6,906 bases of DNA from CAYVBE01 sp964448935 (GTDB taxonomy: Bacteria > Planctomycetota > Brocadiia > SM23-32), in the NCBI GenBank assembly GCA_964448935.1, contig CAYVBE010000211.1, forward strand, positions 1-6,906. The letters run 5' to 3'. Both the position numbers and the translations under genes were made by a program. Below are positions 1 to 5,395 of this stretch, one piece after another. Positions within the stretch are counted from its first letter, which is position 1, and each line of letters opens with the position of its first letter. Below the pieces are notes generated by a model that made no database searches, was not told the origin of the DNA, and saw only the letters and a list, made by a program, of their open reading frames with translations.

Positions 1-134
1 CCGGTTTCGGCGATATGATGGACGCCGCCGGCGAACGCCCCGAGTGCGTGGACCTGGTGCTCTCCAAACCCGCCGCCCTGGAAGACCTCCGGCAGGCCAT
101 AGCCCGCCTGATGCCGAAACGAGCGCAGGACTAA
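1..134 (+). CDS. C-terminal end of a receiver domain, probably a hybrid sensor histidine kinase (5' part outside window)
   Basis: Only the last 43 complete residues are visible, ending at TAA 132-134. They begin GFGD and contain a VDLVLSKP segment, which is the beta5 strand and conserved Lys-Pro of response-regulator receiver domains, followed by a final helix (LEDLRQAIARLM) and a short polar tail. The first two bases of the window are CC, the end of an NCC codon just before GFGD, which fits the conserved Thr/Ser that precedes this loop in receivers. In phosphorelay proteins this Lys and Thr/Ser sense phosphorylation of an upstream Asp that is outside the window. The phrasing TGFGD...PxxVDLVLSKP is typical of receivers at the C-terminus of hybrid histidine kinases, but a stand-alone regulator cannot be excluded. 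Whether it controls the carbohydrate genes is unknown; about 530 bp separate it from the sulfatase, whose 3' end faces it. Confidence 0.7.
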   Translation, partial: GFGDMMDAAGERPECVDLVLSKPAALEDLRQAIARLMPKRAQD

Positions 135-174
135 CCCGCCGACGACATGGCCTCCAGTGCCGCATACTCGGTAG

Positions 175-327
175 AATAGACGTTTCACGGAGCAGGATGA
201 ACGCGCCCGGGTAAAGCCGGGCGTCCTGGACGCCCACAACACCCGCCCCCCCGGCGGAATCATCGCCGGCCACACCTTCGCGCGAAACGTGGAGAAGCTC
301 TGCGCCTACATCGAAGCCACGCGGTGA
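175..327 (+). pseudogene. Possible degraded coding remnant (C-terminal fragment, no start codon)
   Basis: A 50-codon open frame lies between an in-frame TAG at 172-174 and a TGA at 325-327, with no in-frame ATG, GTG or TTG in it. The translation has a protein-like end: a Gly-Gly-hydrophobic strand (PPGGIIAGHTF) followed by an amphipathic helix (ARNVEKLCAYIEATR). The GGIIAGH phrase resembles the strand after the catalytic core of some class I SAM-dependent methyltransferases (RPGGIIAGHDY), but the match is short and seen only by eye. It would be the 3' scar of a deleted gene next to the repeat-like region. It could equally be chance coding-like sequence in GC-rich DNA. Confidence 0.25.
204..223. 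other. Hairpin, 7-bp stem, downstream of the receiver-domain gene
   Basis: CGCCCGG (204-210) and CCGGGCG (217-223) are perfect inverted arms around the loop GTAAAG. The hairpin starts about 70 bp after the stop of the upstream gene. No T-run follows, so it is not a textbook intrinsic terminator, though it could stabilise the end of the transcript. A very short ATG frame (197-214, peptide MNAPG) with a purine-rich stretch (GGAGCAGG) before it overlaps the left arm; I do not regard it as a gene. Confidence 0.4.
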
Positions 328-396
328 TGCCTCGTGTCAGAACGCCGCGCCACGGAACCCTGTCCGCCCAAATCGCCGACGCACACCGGCTGAATC

Positions 397-411
397 GCCC
401 GTTCTACGGGC
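397..411. other. Hairpin, 6-bp stem with 3-nt loop
   Basis: GCCCGT (397-402) pairs perfectly with ACGGGC (406-411) around a TCT loop. On the plus strand it is followed by CTCTGTTTGTGT, a partly T-rich tail, so it could act as a weak terminator for rightward transcription from the left edge. It is more likely the first stem of the structured intergenic block. Confidence 0.45.
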
Positions 412-436
412 TCTGTTTGTGTATCGCACCCGGTTT

Positions 437-474
437 CCACGGGTTCACGGGCCTCCGGCCCTCTTCACCCGTGG
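437..474. other. Nested two-stem hairpin in the intergenic block
   Basis: The outer arms CCACGGGT (437-444) and ACCCGTGG (467-474) are perfect 8-bp complements. Inside them GGGCC (449-453) and GGCCC (457-461) form a 5-bp stem with loop TCC. An internal loop of 4 by 5 nt separates the two stems. The arrangement is self-complementary enough to fold from either strand and lies about 190 bp beyond the sulfatase stop. It may be the core of a dispersed repeat or a transcript-end structure; there is no T-tract. Confidence 0.5.
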
Positions 475-666
475 CTACGACTGCATCGCCCCTTTTAGGG
501 CCTCTAACGGCGCTCCGGCCGGTCACGGTTCCGCTCACCCGTGCCCATGTCCGCACGGCGAACCGGTTTCGCGGGCTTGAACGGCAAAACCGCTTGACAC
601 GCCGTCGCTCCTCGCACACCCGTGGGCCTTCAACGCACGATCAACGTCGCCAGAGCTCGCCGTGCT

Positions 667-2559
667 TCAACCCTCCCCGAACTCCACCGTCACGTGCTCG
701 ATGGTGCCGGGGAAGTCCTTGCTCGGCTCGTAATCGCCGATGGCCGGGTAGCCGGTATGGGTGTAGCGGCCGACTTCCAGGAGGCCGCCGGGGTAGATGG
801 ATAGCGGGCCGCCGGCGGACGCCGCCGCTACCGGTTCGTCCTCCACCGATAGAAAGATGTTGCCATCCTCCGTCAGTTGGCCCTCGACCCATACGCGGCC
901 CTCCGGCAGCCTTTCAGGGGCGCGCAGCTCGGTCGTGTGCGCCTCCAGATTGTCCCACCGCAGGGGCCGCTGCACGTCCATGACGCCCATGCTGAGGTAG
1001 CCGGCCCTGACGAACAATGAGTAGCCGGCGAACCAGCTTCCGTGATGCACGATGACGCCGTCGCCGATGGCCTGCACGCGCGCCCGGATTCTGATGGAGC
1101 AGCCGTGGTAGCCGTCCTGGGCGCCCTGGAACCATACCTGATCGCCCGGCTCCAACTCCAGCCGCCGGCCGGAAGGCGAGGAGGCCGGCGCCGGCACGTT
1201 GACCTCCGGCAGCCACTGCGCCAGGGATGCCTTCACCGACCGGTGCTCTTCGCTGCCGGCCAGGTTGACGTGCTCGTTCGGGTCCTCCTCGTAGTCGTAC
1301 AGCTCCTCGGCTCCGTCGCAGTAGCGCGTGTAGCGCCATTTTCTGGTGCGCAGGGAGTGATTGTTGGGACCGAAGGAGGTGAGCGCGGGGCGCTCGCGTT
1401 CCTCCTGCGCGCCCGAGAGCAGACCGACCAGGCTCTCCCCTTCCAGGTCGGGCACCTTGGGCAGGCCGCAGAGTTCCACCAGCGTCGGATAGATATCCAG
1501 CAGACTGACGCCCTCCTCGCACAACTCGCCGCCGGAGGACATGCCCGGCGCCCGGATGATGAGCGGCACCCGCGCGCCGCAGTCCCAGACGGACCATTTC
1601 TTCCAGTGGAAATGCTCCCCCAGCGCCCAGCCGTTGTCGCCCCAGAGCACCACGATGGTGTTGTCCGCGTACGGGCTCTCGTCCAGCGCGCGTAGCACCC
1701 GCCCCACACAGTCGTCGGCGAAACTCACGCACGCCAGGTAGGCCTCCACGACGTCCCGCCAGCGGGCGTGGTCGGTTATCTGGCGGTGCATGCCGAGCTT
1801 GAAATCCTGGTAGCCGGCCAGCGCAATCTGCCGGGCGATGGGCGGCATGTCGTCCGTGTCCTCCGGACCGGTGGGCGGCAGCCAGAGTTCGGACTTCTCG
1901 TAGAGGTCGAAGAACTCCTGCGGCGCGATGAGCGGCACGTGCGGCCGGAAGAAGCCCGCCGCCAGGAAGAAGGGCTCCTCGTAGTCACGTCCCAGGCGGT
2001 CGGCCGCCCAACTTGCGGTCTGGCGGTCGGAGAGCGTTTCGGACTGGTCCTCGTCCAGCGGTCCCCAGTGGAAAGCCCAGTTGTAATAGCCGTCAACGTG
2101 GGTGAGGCACGAGGTGTGGCGCGACCGCAGCTTCATCTGCTGCCCGTTGAAGAACCCGCCGTTCTCGTCCCACATGCTCTCGCCGCGGACGGCCTGCGTG
2201 GCCTTATCCGCTTGATTCCCGTGGTCCACCTTGCCGACGCACATGGTGCGGTAGCCGTTGTGCCGGAAGTGCAGCGGCATCGGCAGCGCCCTCTCCCAGA
2301 CGGGACTGTCCTCCGGGAGGTCGGGCAGCAGGTAGCAGCCGGTGGTGGCAGGCTGGAGCCCGCTGAGCAGCGCCGAACGCGACGGCTGGCAGACCGGCGA
2401 CGGGCAGCAGGCATTGGCGAACGCGGTGCCCTGCCGCGCCAGCCGGTCCATGTGCGGCGTCTGCACGTCGGGGTTCACGCCCAGGCAGCCGATATACTCG
2501 TTCAGATCGTCCAGTGCGATGAACAGCACATTCGGTCTGTCGCCACGTTGCGGTGTCAT
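667..2559 (-). CDS. Sulfatase (iduronate-2-sulfatase-like, formylglycine-dependent) with C-terminal lectin-like domain
   Basis: A 630-residue protein that should hydrolyse sulfate esters, most likely on a sulfated glycan. Residues 10-20 (VLFIALDDLN) carry the paired metal-binding Asp (17-18). C57-x-P-S-R61 is the cysteine-type motif converted to the formylglycine nucleophile. GKVDH (109-113), the FFxxGFxxPH strand (197-207), GDNG (307-310) and GEHFHWKK (314-321) complete the active site in the order seen in iduronate-2-sulfatase-like and choline-sulfatase-like enzymes. After about residue 455 a Pro/Ala/Ser linker leads to a roughly 165-residue beta-rich module ending GTIEHVTVEF, which resembles the concanavalin/LamG-like tail of planctomycetal arylsulfatases. 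There is no N-terminal signal peptide, because the catalytic strand begins at residue 10. The ATG lies in an ATGA overlap with the GH10 stop and has a GGAAGG ribosome site (2573-2568) 8 nt ahead, so the two genes are probably translationally coupled. The substrate is unknown. Confidence 0.93.
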   Translation of the reverse strand: MTPQRGDRPNVLFIALDDLNEYIGCLGVNPDVQTPHMDRLARQGTAFANACCPSPVCQPSRSALLSGLQPATTGCYLLPDLPEDSPVWERALPMPLHFRHNGYRTMCVGKVDHGNQADKATQAVRGESMWDENGGFFNGQQMKLRSRHTSCLTHVDGYYNWAFHWGPLDEDQSETLSDRQTASWAADRLGRDYEEPFFLAAGFFRPHVPLIAPQEFFDLYEKSELWLPPTGPEDTDDMPPIARQIALAGYQDFKLGMHRQITDHARWRDVVEAYLACVSFADDCVGRVLRALDESPYADNTIVVLWGDNGWALGEHFHWKKWSVWDCGARVPLIIRAPGMSSGGELCEEGVSLLDIYPTLVELCGLPKVPDLEGESLVGLLSGAQEERERPALTSFGPNNHSLRTRKWRYTRYCDGAEELYDYEEDPNEHVNLAGSEEHRSVKASLAQWLPEVNVPAPASSPSGRRLELEPGDQVWFQGAQDGYHGCSIRIRARVQAIGDGVIVHHGSWFAGYSLFVRAGYLSMGVMDVQRPLRWDNLEAHTTELRAPERLPEGRVWVEGQLTEDGNIFLSVEDEPVAAASAGGPLSIYPGGLLEVGRYTHTGYPAIGDYEPSKDFPGTIEHVTVEFGEG

Positions 2560-4028
2560 GCGTTCGTCCTTCCCATAGCTTCGTCAATTGCGTTCAGAAC
2601 CGGCTTGGGCGTCAGGTCCTCCCGGAGCAGTCCCTGCCCCGCGGCCCACGGCAGGCGGTAGTTCTCGCAGACGGTCCCGAGCAGGTAATCGTCCCAGAGA
2701 ATGGGCGCGTCCGTGGTCGCCCAGAAGGTGGCGTTCTCGACAAACGGCAGCGCCCGGTACATGCGCAGGAAGCTCCGCACGTGCTCCGCCTGGACCTGCT
2801 CAGTCCACGGCCGGCCGCGCCAGGTCTTCAGGTTGGGCTCCATGGGCCGTCCGCCGATGCGCACGGATGGCTCGGCGCCGGAGGGCGGCGTCCATTCCGT
2901 CACGTGCACCGGCACGCCGAACCGGCGATGCCAGTATTCAAGCACCTGCCGCGTATGGAACAGGTTCTCGGGCATGTGAAGCTGCAGGCCGATCAGGTCC
3001 GGCTCCACGCCACGCTCGATGCAGCGCTCGATGAACTCGGCGATGGTTATCAGCCCCTTGCGCTCGTTCCGGAACGCCCGGGGAAACCACGATTCGTCCT
3101 CGGAGTAGAGGCTGATCATCTGACGGATGTGCGGCGCCATTTGCCGGCAGATGCGGGAGACGGTCTCGGTCTCGTCGCGTTGCTGTTCGACCGAGAGGCC
3201 GAGCTGCGCGGCCTGCACGGGTTCGTTGATCAGCTCTACCGCGTCCAGATCGTCGCCGATCCGCTCCAGGATGGTCCGCACGCGCGCGGCGGAACGCTGC
3301 TTCAATTCGTCAAAGCTCACGTCCGGCTGCCAGCAGCGCTTCTCGAACCCGCTGTGCCAGATCAGCGCGTGGCCTTTCATGCGGATACCGTGCTCGCGGC
3401 CCCAGGCGACGAGTTCATCCAGGACGTCGTAGCGCGGCCGGTCCTTCTCCACCTCCAGAACACCCCACGTTAGCGGGACGGTGGCATAGTTGAACCGCCC
3501 GGCGAAATGCTCGTCCCACGCGGCCCGCGCGTTGTGCAGCCCCTTGCTATTGATGCCCAGGTCCAGTTGCGTGGCGCCCTGCAGACGCCACTCGGTTTCC
3601 GCCTCCACCAGCCGCTCTCCAGCCCGGAAGGCCCTCTCCACCGCCCCGTCCGTATCGCCCGCCTCCAGCGCCGCATTCGTCTGCGAAGCGGCCTCGGCAA
3701 CCGGCACACACGGGGGCATGCCCTCCCCTTCCAGCCTCTCCGCCAGCTCGTGCACCTGCCTGATGCGCGTGCGGCACGCCTCCCGGCGGAAATCAATCGG
3801 CCCGTCCCTCCGCGTGAACCCTTCCCCGCCGTTGTCCGCCGGCCACCGTCCGCCCTCGGCGTCGGGCACGTGCATCGGCCCCTGCAACATCACCGGCTCA
3901 TGGGAAGTGCTCAGCACAACCCGGCCGTCGGCCTCCTCCACCGTAGAGTGCACCGGCCGGCACGGCCCGGCGTAGGCAGAGATGTCCTCCGGGGCGTCCG
4001 CGGAATCCCGCTCGATCTCAAGACGCAT
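2556..4028 (-). CDS. GH10-family glycoside hydrolase (endo-1,4-beta-xylanase-like)
   Basis: A 490-residue protein whose residues about 155-485 form a GH10-type TIM barrel. GHALIWH (219-225) is the beta3 motif. ELINEP (265-270) holds the probable acid/base Glu269. IGLQLH (346-351) carries the conserved Gln/His, and VHVTEW (374-379) holds the probable nucleophile Glu378. FWATTD (435-440) and the TPKPVLNAI ending (473-481) match the family's C-terminal strand and helix. GH10 enzymes cleave beta-1,4-xylan-type backbones with retention. Here the strand that normally reads TPENxMKW is TVPLTWG (183-189), so two usual sugar contacts are absent and the substrate may not be plain xylan. Residues 1-150 are an unrecognised N-terminal region, beta-rich then helical. 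There is no signal peptide. The start is well supported: AAGGAG (4041-4036) lies 7 nt before ATG. It overlaps the sulfatase start by 4 bp. Confidence 0.88.
   Translation of the reverse strand: MRLEIERDSADAPEDISAYAGPCRPVHSTVEEADGRVVLSTSHEPVMLQGPMHVPDAEGGRWPADNGGEGFTRRDGPIDFRREACRTRIRQVHELAERLEGEGMPPCVPVAEAASQTNAALEAGDTDGAVERAFRAGERLVEAETEWRLQGATQLDLGINSKGLHNARAAWDEHFAGRFNYATVPLTWGVLEVEKDRPRYDVLDELVAWGREHGIRMKGHALIWHSGFEKRCWQPDVSFDELKQRSAARVRTILERIGDDLDAVELINEPVQAAQLGLSVEQQRDETETVSRICRQMAPHIRQMISLYSEDESWFPRAFRNERKGLITIAEFIERCIERGVEPDLIGLQLHMPENLFHTRQVLEYWHRRFGVPVHVTEWTPPSGAEPSVRIGGRPMEPNLKTWRGRPWTEQVQAEHVRSFLRMYRALPFVENATFWATTDAPILWDDYLLGTVCENYRLPWAAGQGLLREDLTPKPVLNAIDEAMGRTNA
2568..2573 (-). 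promoter_or_regulatory. Ribosome binding site of the sulfatase
   Basis: GGAAGG on the minus strand, inside the last codons of the GH10 gene and 8 nt ahead of the sulfatase ATG. Together with the ATGA overlap it fixes the start and rules out an upstream signal-peptide-bearing start within this operon layout. Confidence 0.6.
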
Positions 4029-4035
4029 TGTGTTT

Positions 4036-4041
4036 CTCCTT
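4036..4041 (-). promoter_or_regulatory. Ribosome binding site of the GH10 gene
   Basis: AAGGAG on the minus strand, 7 nt before the ATG at 4028. It is the strongest Shine-Dalgarno match in the window and fixes the start of the GH10 gene, showing that the long unrecognised N-terminal region is translated. Confidence 0.7.
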
Positions 4042-4115
4042 CATCGTGGATGGAACCGCGCGAACGGCCCAACGGGTCGAAGCGAGACGCAAGCGTTCAC
4101 ACTCCATCCTGCAAA

Positions 4116-4144
4116 AGCCTACCCGGGCCGGGCCGGCGCGTCAA
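4116..4144 (-). promoter_or_regulatory. Candidate internal promoter for GH10-sulfatase
   Basis: In the 143-bp gap between the propeller glycosidase stop and the GH10 start, the minus strand reads TTGACG (4144-4139), a 17-bp GC-only spacer, then TAGGCT (4121-4116). The -35 matches 5 of 6 consensus bases and the -10 matches 3 of 6. It would give a leader of about 80 nt ending in the AAGGAG site. The layout resembles the promoter proposed ahead of the propeller gene. The gap shows no other structure that I can identify. Confidence 0.35.
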
Positions 4145-4171
4145 AGCTCCCAAATATGGCCCGTCCCCCCG

Positions 4172-5203
4172 TCACTCATCCGGCTCCCAGCGCAGCCGGC
4201 ACATCTGGGTGCCGAGGGGCGGGTTGTGGTTGCTCGAAACGTACTCCGTGCCGTCCTCGGTGGCATAGATCTCGACCGCCGCGCCGGGGAAGCGGCATAC
4301 CAGCTTGTCGCGCGCATCCCCCACTCCGAAGTCCGTGGGGTCCTCGCTGCGGAAGACGTAGGTCTCGGCCGAGTAGTAGTCCACCGTGCGGAACAGGTAG
4401 TAGTAGCCGCCCCGGTAGGCCACGAAGGGGCATTCGCACCGCCAGCCGCGCCGACCGAAGGACAGGTCGCGGTGGACGAGCTTCGGCTCGGACCAGTGGA
4501 TCAGGTCCTCGCTGGTGCGCAAGGTGAAGCCGTGGGTCTCCCGCGGGTCGCCCTCGAAGCCCACGTAGTAGATGTGCCAGCGGTCGCCGATGCGTATCAC
4601 GCAGGGGTCGCGGTCCGGTCCGGGTCCGACGAACAGCCGGCTGTAGCTGCGCTCGTCCCGGTGGCGGGTCCAGTTGCGCCCGTCCTCGCTGGTCATCAGG
4701 CATATCTGCCCCTGCGTATGCCTTTCCAGCAGCGGGTCGCCGGGCTCCAGGTCGGCGGGGTCTACCAGCCGGCCCTCATCGTCGCGCACCCCGGCACTGG
4801 TGCCGCCGTAGAACATGTAATAGAGCCCCTCGTGCTCGACGAAGAACGGCGACTGTATCTGCTCGCTCTCCCGGTCGTTCAGGCACTCCCCCGCGTCGCG
4901 GTCGCAGCGTATCATCTCACGGGTGTCCTCCCACGGGCTGTCGGTCAGGCTCTCGGCGCGCCAGTGGTAAAGGATGCGCACGACCGCCGTGGCGCGCACG
5001 CAGCCCCACAGGTGCCAGATGCCCTGCGGGTCGCGGAACGCGTTATGGTCCACCGGCGCATTGTGCTCCTCCTCCTTGCCGCCGGCCTCCCACTTCCTCA
5101 GATGCTCCTCCGCCCCGCACAGAAGACCCCGCAGGTCCGGGCTCGGGCCGATCAACCACCAGTCGCCGTCCAGAACCGGCTTCAACTTCCGTTTCTCGCT
5201 CAC
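4172..5203 (-). CDS. Five-bladed beta-propeller glycosidase-like protein (GH43/GH32-type fold)
   Basis: A protein of 343 residues from GTG at 5203. Repeated aromatic strands mark a glycosidase propeller: GIWHLWG, GLYYMFYGG, DRWHIYYVGF and GGYYYLFR. Numbered from the upstream ATG (5245), the acidic motifs are DHNAFRDP (66-73) in blade 1, DRDP (211-214) and ECPF (271-274). They occupy the places of nucleophile, transition-state stabiliser and acid/base in GH32/GH43-type enzymes, where RDP and EC are classical. Such enzymes remove arabinosyl, xylosyl, fructosyl or related residues, but the substrate cannot be told here. The segment ECPxxxxxGGYYYLFRT recalls uncharacterised planctomycetal propeller proteins. 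I prefer GTG 5203 because AAGGGA lies 8 nt upstream; ATG 5245 would add 14 charged residues, has no ribosome site and lies about 12 nt from the predicted transcription start. No signal peptide. It is the first gene of the minus-strand cluster. Confidence 0.8.
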   Translation of the reverse strand: MSEKRKLKPVLDGDWWLIGPSPDLRGLLCGAEEHLRKWEAGGKEEEHNAPVDHNAFRDPQGIWHLWGCVRATAVVRILYHWRAESLTDSPWEDTREMIRCDRDAGECLNDRESEQIQSPFFVEHEGLYYMFYGGTSAGVRDDEGRLVDPADLEPGDPLLERHTQGQICLMTSEDGRNWTRHRDERSYSRLFVGPGPDRDPCVIRIGDRWHIYYVGFEGDPRETHGFTLRTSEDLIHWSEPKLVHRDLSFGRRGWRCECPFVAYRGGYYYLFRTVDYYSAETYVFRSEDPTDFGVGDARDKLVCRFPGAAVEIYATEDGTEYVSSNHNPPLGTQMCRLRWEPDE

Positions 5204-5210
5204 GGGTGCA

Positions 5211-5216
5211 TCCCTT
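5211..5216 (-). promoter_or_regulatory. Ribosome binding site deciding a GTG start
   Basis: AAGGGA on the minus strand (5216-5211) lies 7-8 nt before GTG 5203. The in-frame ATG at 5245 is preceded by CGTGAATCCCG, which has no Shine-Dalgarno match. This favours the GTG start of the propeller glycosidase. Confidence 0.5.
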
Positions 5217-5263
5217 CGCCTTGAGTCGTCCTCGACGCTCTCCATCGGGATTCACGGGCGTAG

Positions 5264-5292
5264 AGCTTACGCGGGCGCGGCGGCTCTGTCAA
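5264..5292 (-). promoter_or_regulatory. Leftward sigma70-type promoter for the glycosidase-sulfatase cluster
   Basis: The minus strand has a perfect TTGACA (5292-5287), a 17-bp spacer, and TAAGCT (5269-5264), which matches the -10 consensus at 3 of 6 positions. Transcription would begin near 5257, giving a leader of about 54 nt to GTG 5203. Its -35 box is the mirror image of the -35 box of the rightward promoter 25 bp away. Confidence 0.5.
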
Positions 5293-5323
5293 AGCGCCCG
5301 GCCACCGGGCGTCCGCCTTGACA
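5287..5323. promoter_or_regulatory. Palindromic operator-like block between divergent promoters
   Basis: Two symmetrical layers share one block. The outer arms TGTCAA (5287-5292) and TTGACA (5318-5323) are the two -35 boxes. The inner arms CGCCCGG (5295-5301) and CCGGGCG (5305-5311) enclose CCA. A dimeric regulator bound to the inner palindrome could block or recruit RNA polymerase at both promoters at once. No regulator gene is visible in the window. Confidence 0.45.
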
Positions 5324-5345
5324 AACTCCCCCGCGGGCGGACAAT
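5318..5345 (+). promoter_or_regulatory. Rightward sigma70-type promoter of the UROD-like gene
   Basis: TTGACA (5318-5323, 6 of 6), a 16-bp spacer and GACAAT (5340-5345, 4 of 6, including the conserved second A and last T). Predicted start of transcription is near 5352, leaving a leader of about 44 nt. This is the best promoter in the window. Confidence 0.6.
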
Positions 5346-5361
5346 AGGAAATCAACTGCAC

Positions 5362-5373
5362 GGAGGATTCTCC
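5362..5373 (+). promoter_or_regulatory. Displaced GGAGG site with small hairpin in the UROD-like leader
   Basis: GGAGG (5362-5366) is a near-perfect ribosome-binding sequence but lies 29 nt before the ATG, with no in-frame start closer to it. GGAG (5362-5365) can pair with CTCC (5370-5373) around GATT, which would hide it. It is probably either a remnant or a leader element affecting translation. Confidence 0.25.
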
Positions 5374-5395
5374 CCCCCATTGCACGGACGAAAAA

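Larger units (their letters stand above)
328..666. repeat. Non-coding, structured intergenic region; probable dispersed repeat element
   Basis: This 339-bp stretch separates the left-hand remnant from the sulfatase stop. Frames that stay open across it on either strand give low-complexity Arg/Pro/Ser-rich translations with no domain. It contains stacked hairpins at 397-411 and 437-474, a weaker one at 488-501 (GCCC/GGGC), and several copies of an ACCCGTG word (467, 537 and 616 regions). From memory, similar blocks built on CCACGGGT...ACCCGTGGCTACGA and GCCCCTTTTAGGGC recur between genes in Planctomycetota and other environmental genomes. The repeat status is therefore an inference that cannot be tested with one copy. 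I see no clean terminator with a T-tract for the sulfatase operon, whose transcript runs into this region. Confidence 0.45.

Noticed and set aside
582..592. CGG-CAAAA-CCG as a terminator for the sulfatase operon
   Set aside because: Only a 3-bp stem and no T-tract on the minus strand.
404..619. Minus-strand 71-codon frame inside the intergenic block
   Set aside because: Basic, domain-free peptide overlying the hairpins; no ribosome site that I can support. It fits a repeat element better than a gene.
594..622. TTGACA at 594-599 as a rightward promoter
   Set aside because: No acceptable -10 box at 16-18 bp and no plus-strand gene downstream; it lies behind the sulfatase stop.
324..983. Plus-strand frame of 219 codons across the hairpin block and the sulfatase 3' end
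   Set aside because: Arg/Pro/Ser-rich low-complexity translation that crosses the structured block and runs antisense to the lectin-like domain.
1768..3473. Plus-strand open frames of about 300 codons opposite the sulfatase and GH10 genes
   Set aside because: They lie entirely antisense to genes with intact catalytic motifs, and their products lack recognisable domains or ribosome sites.
4028..5224. Long open frame on the plus strand (about 398 codons) opposite the propeller glycosidase
   Set aside because: The translation is Ala/Val/Arg-rich without motifs and mirrors codon bias of the well-supported minus-strand gene; GC-rich coding DNA often leaves an open antisense frame.
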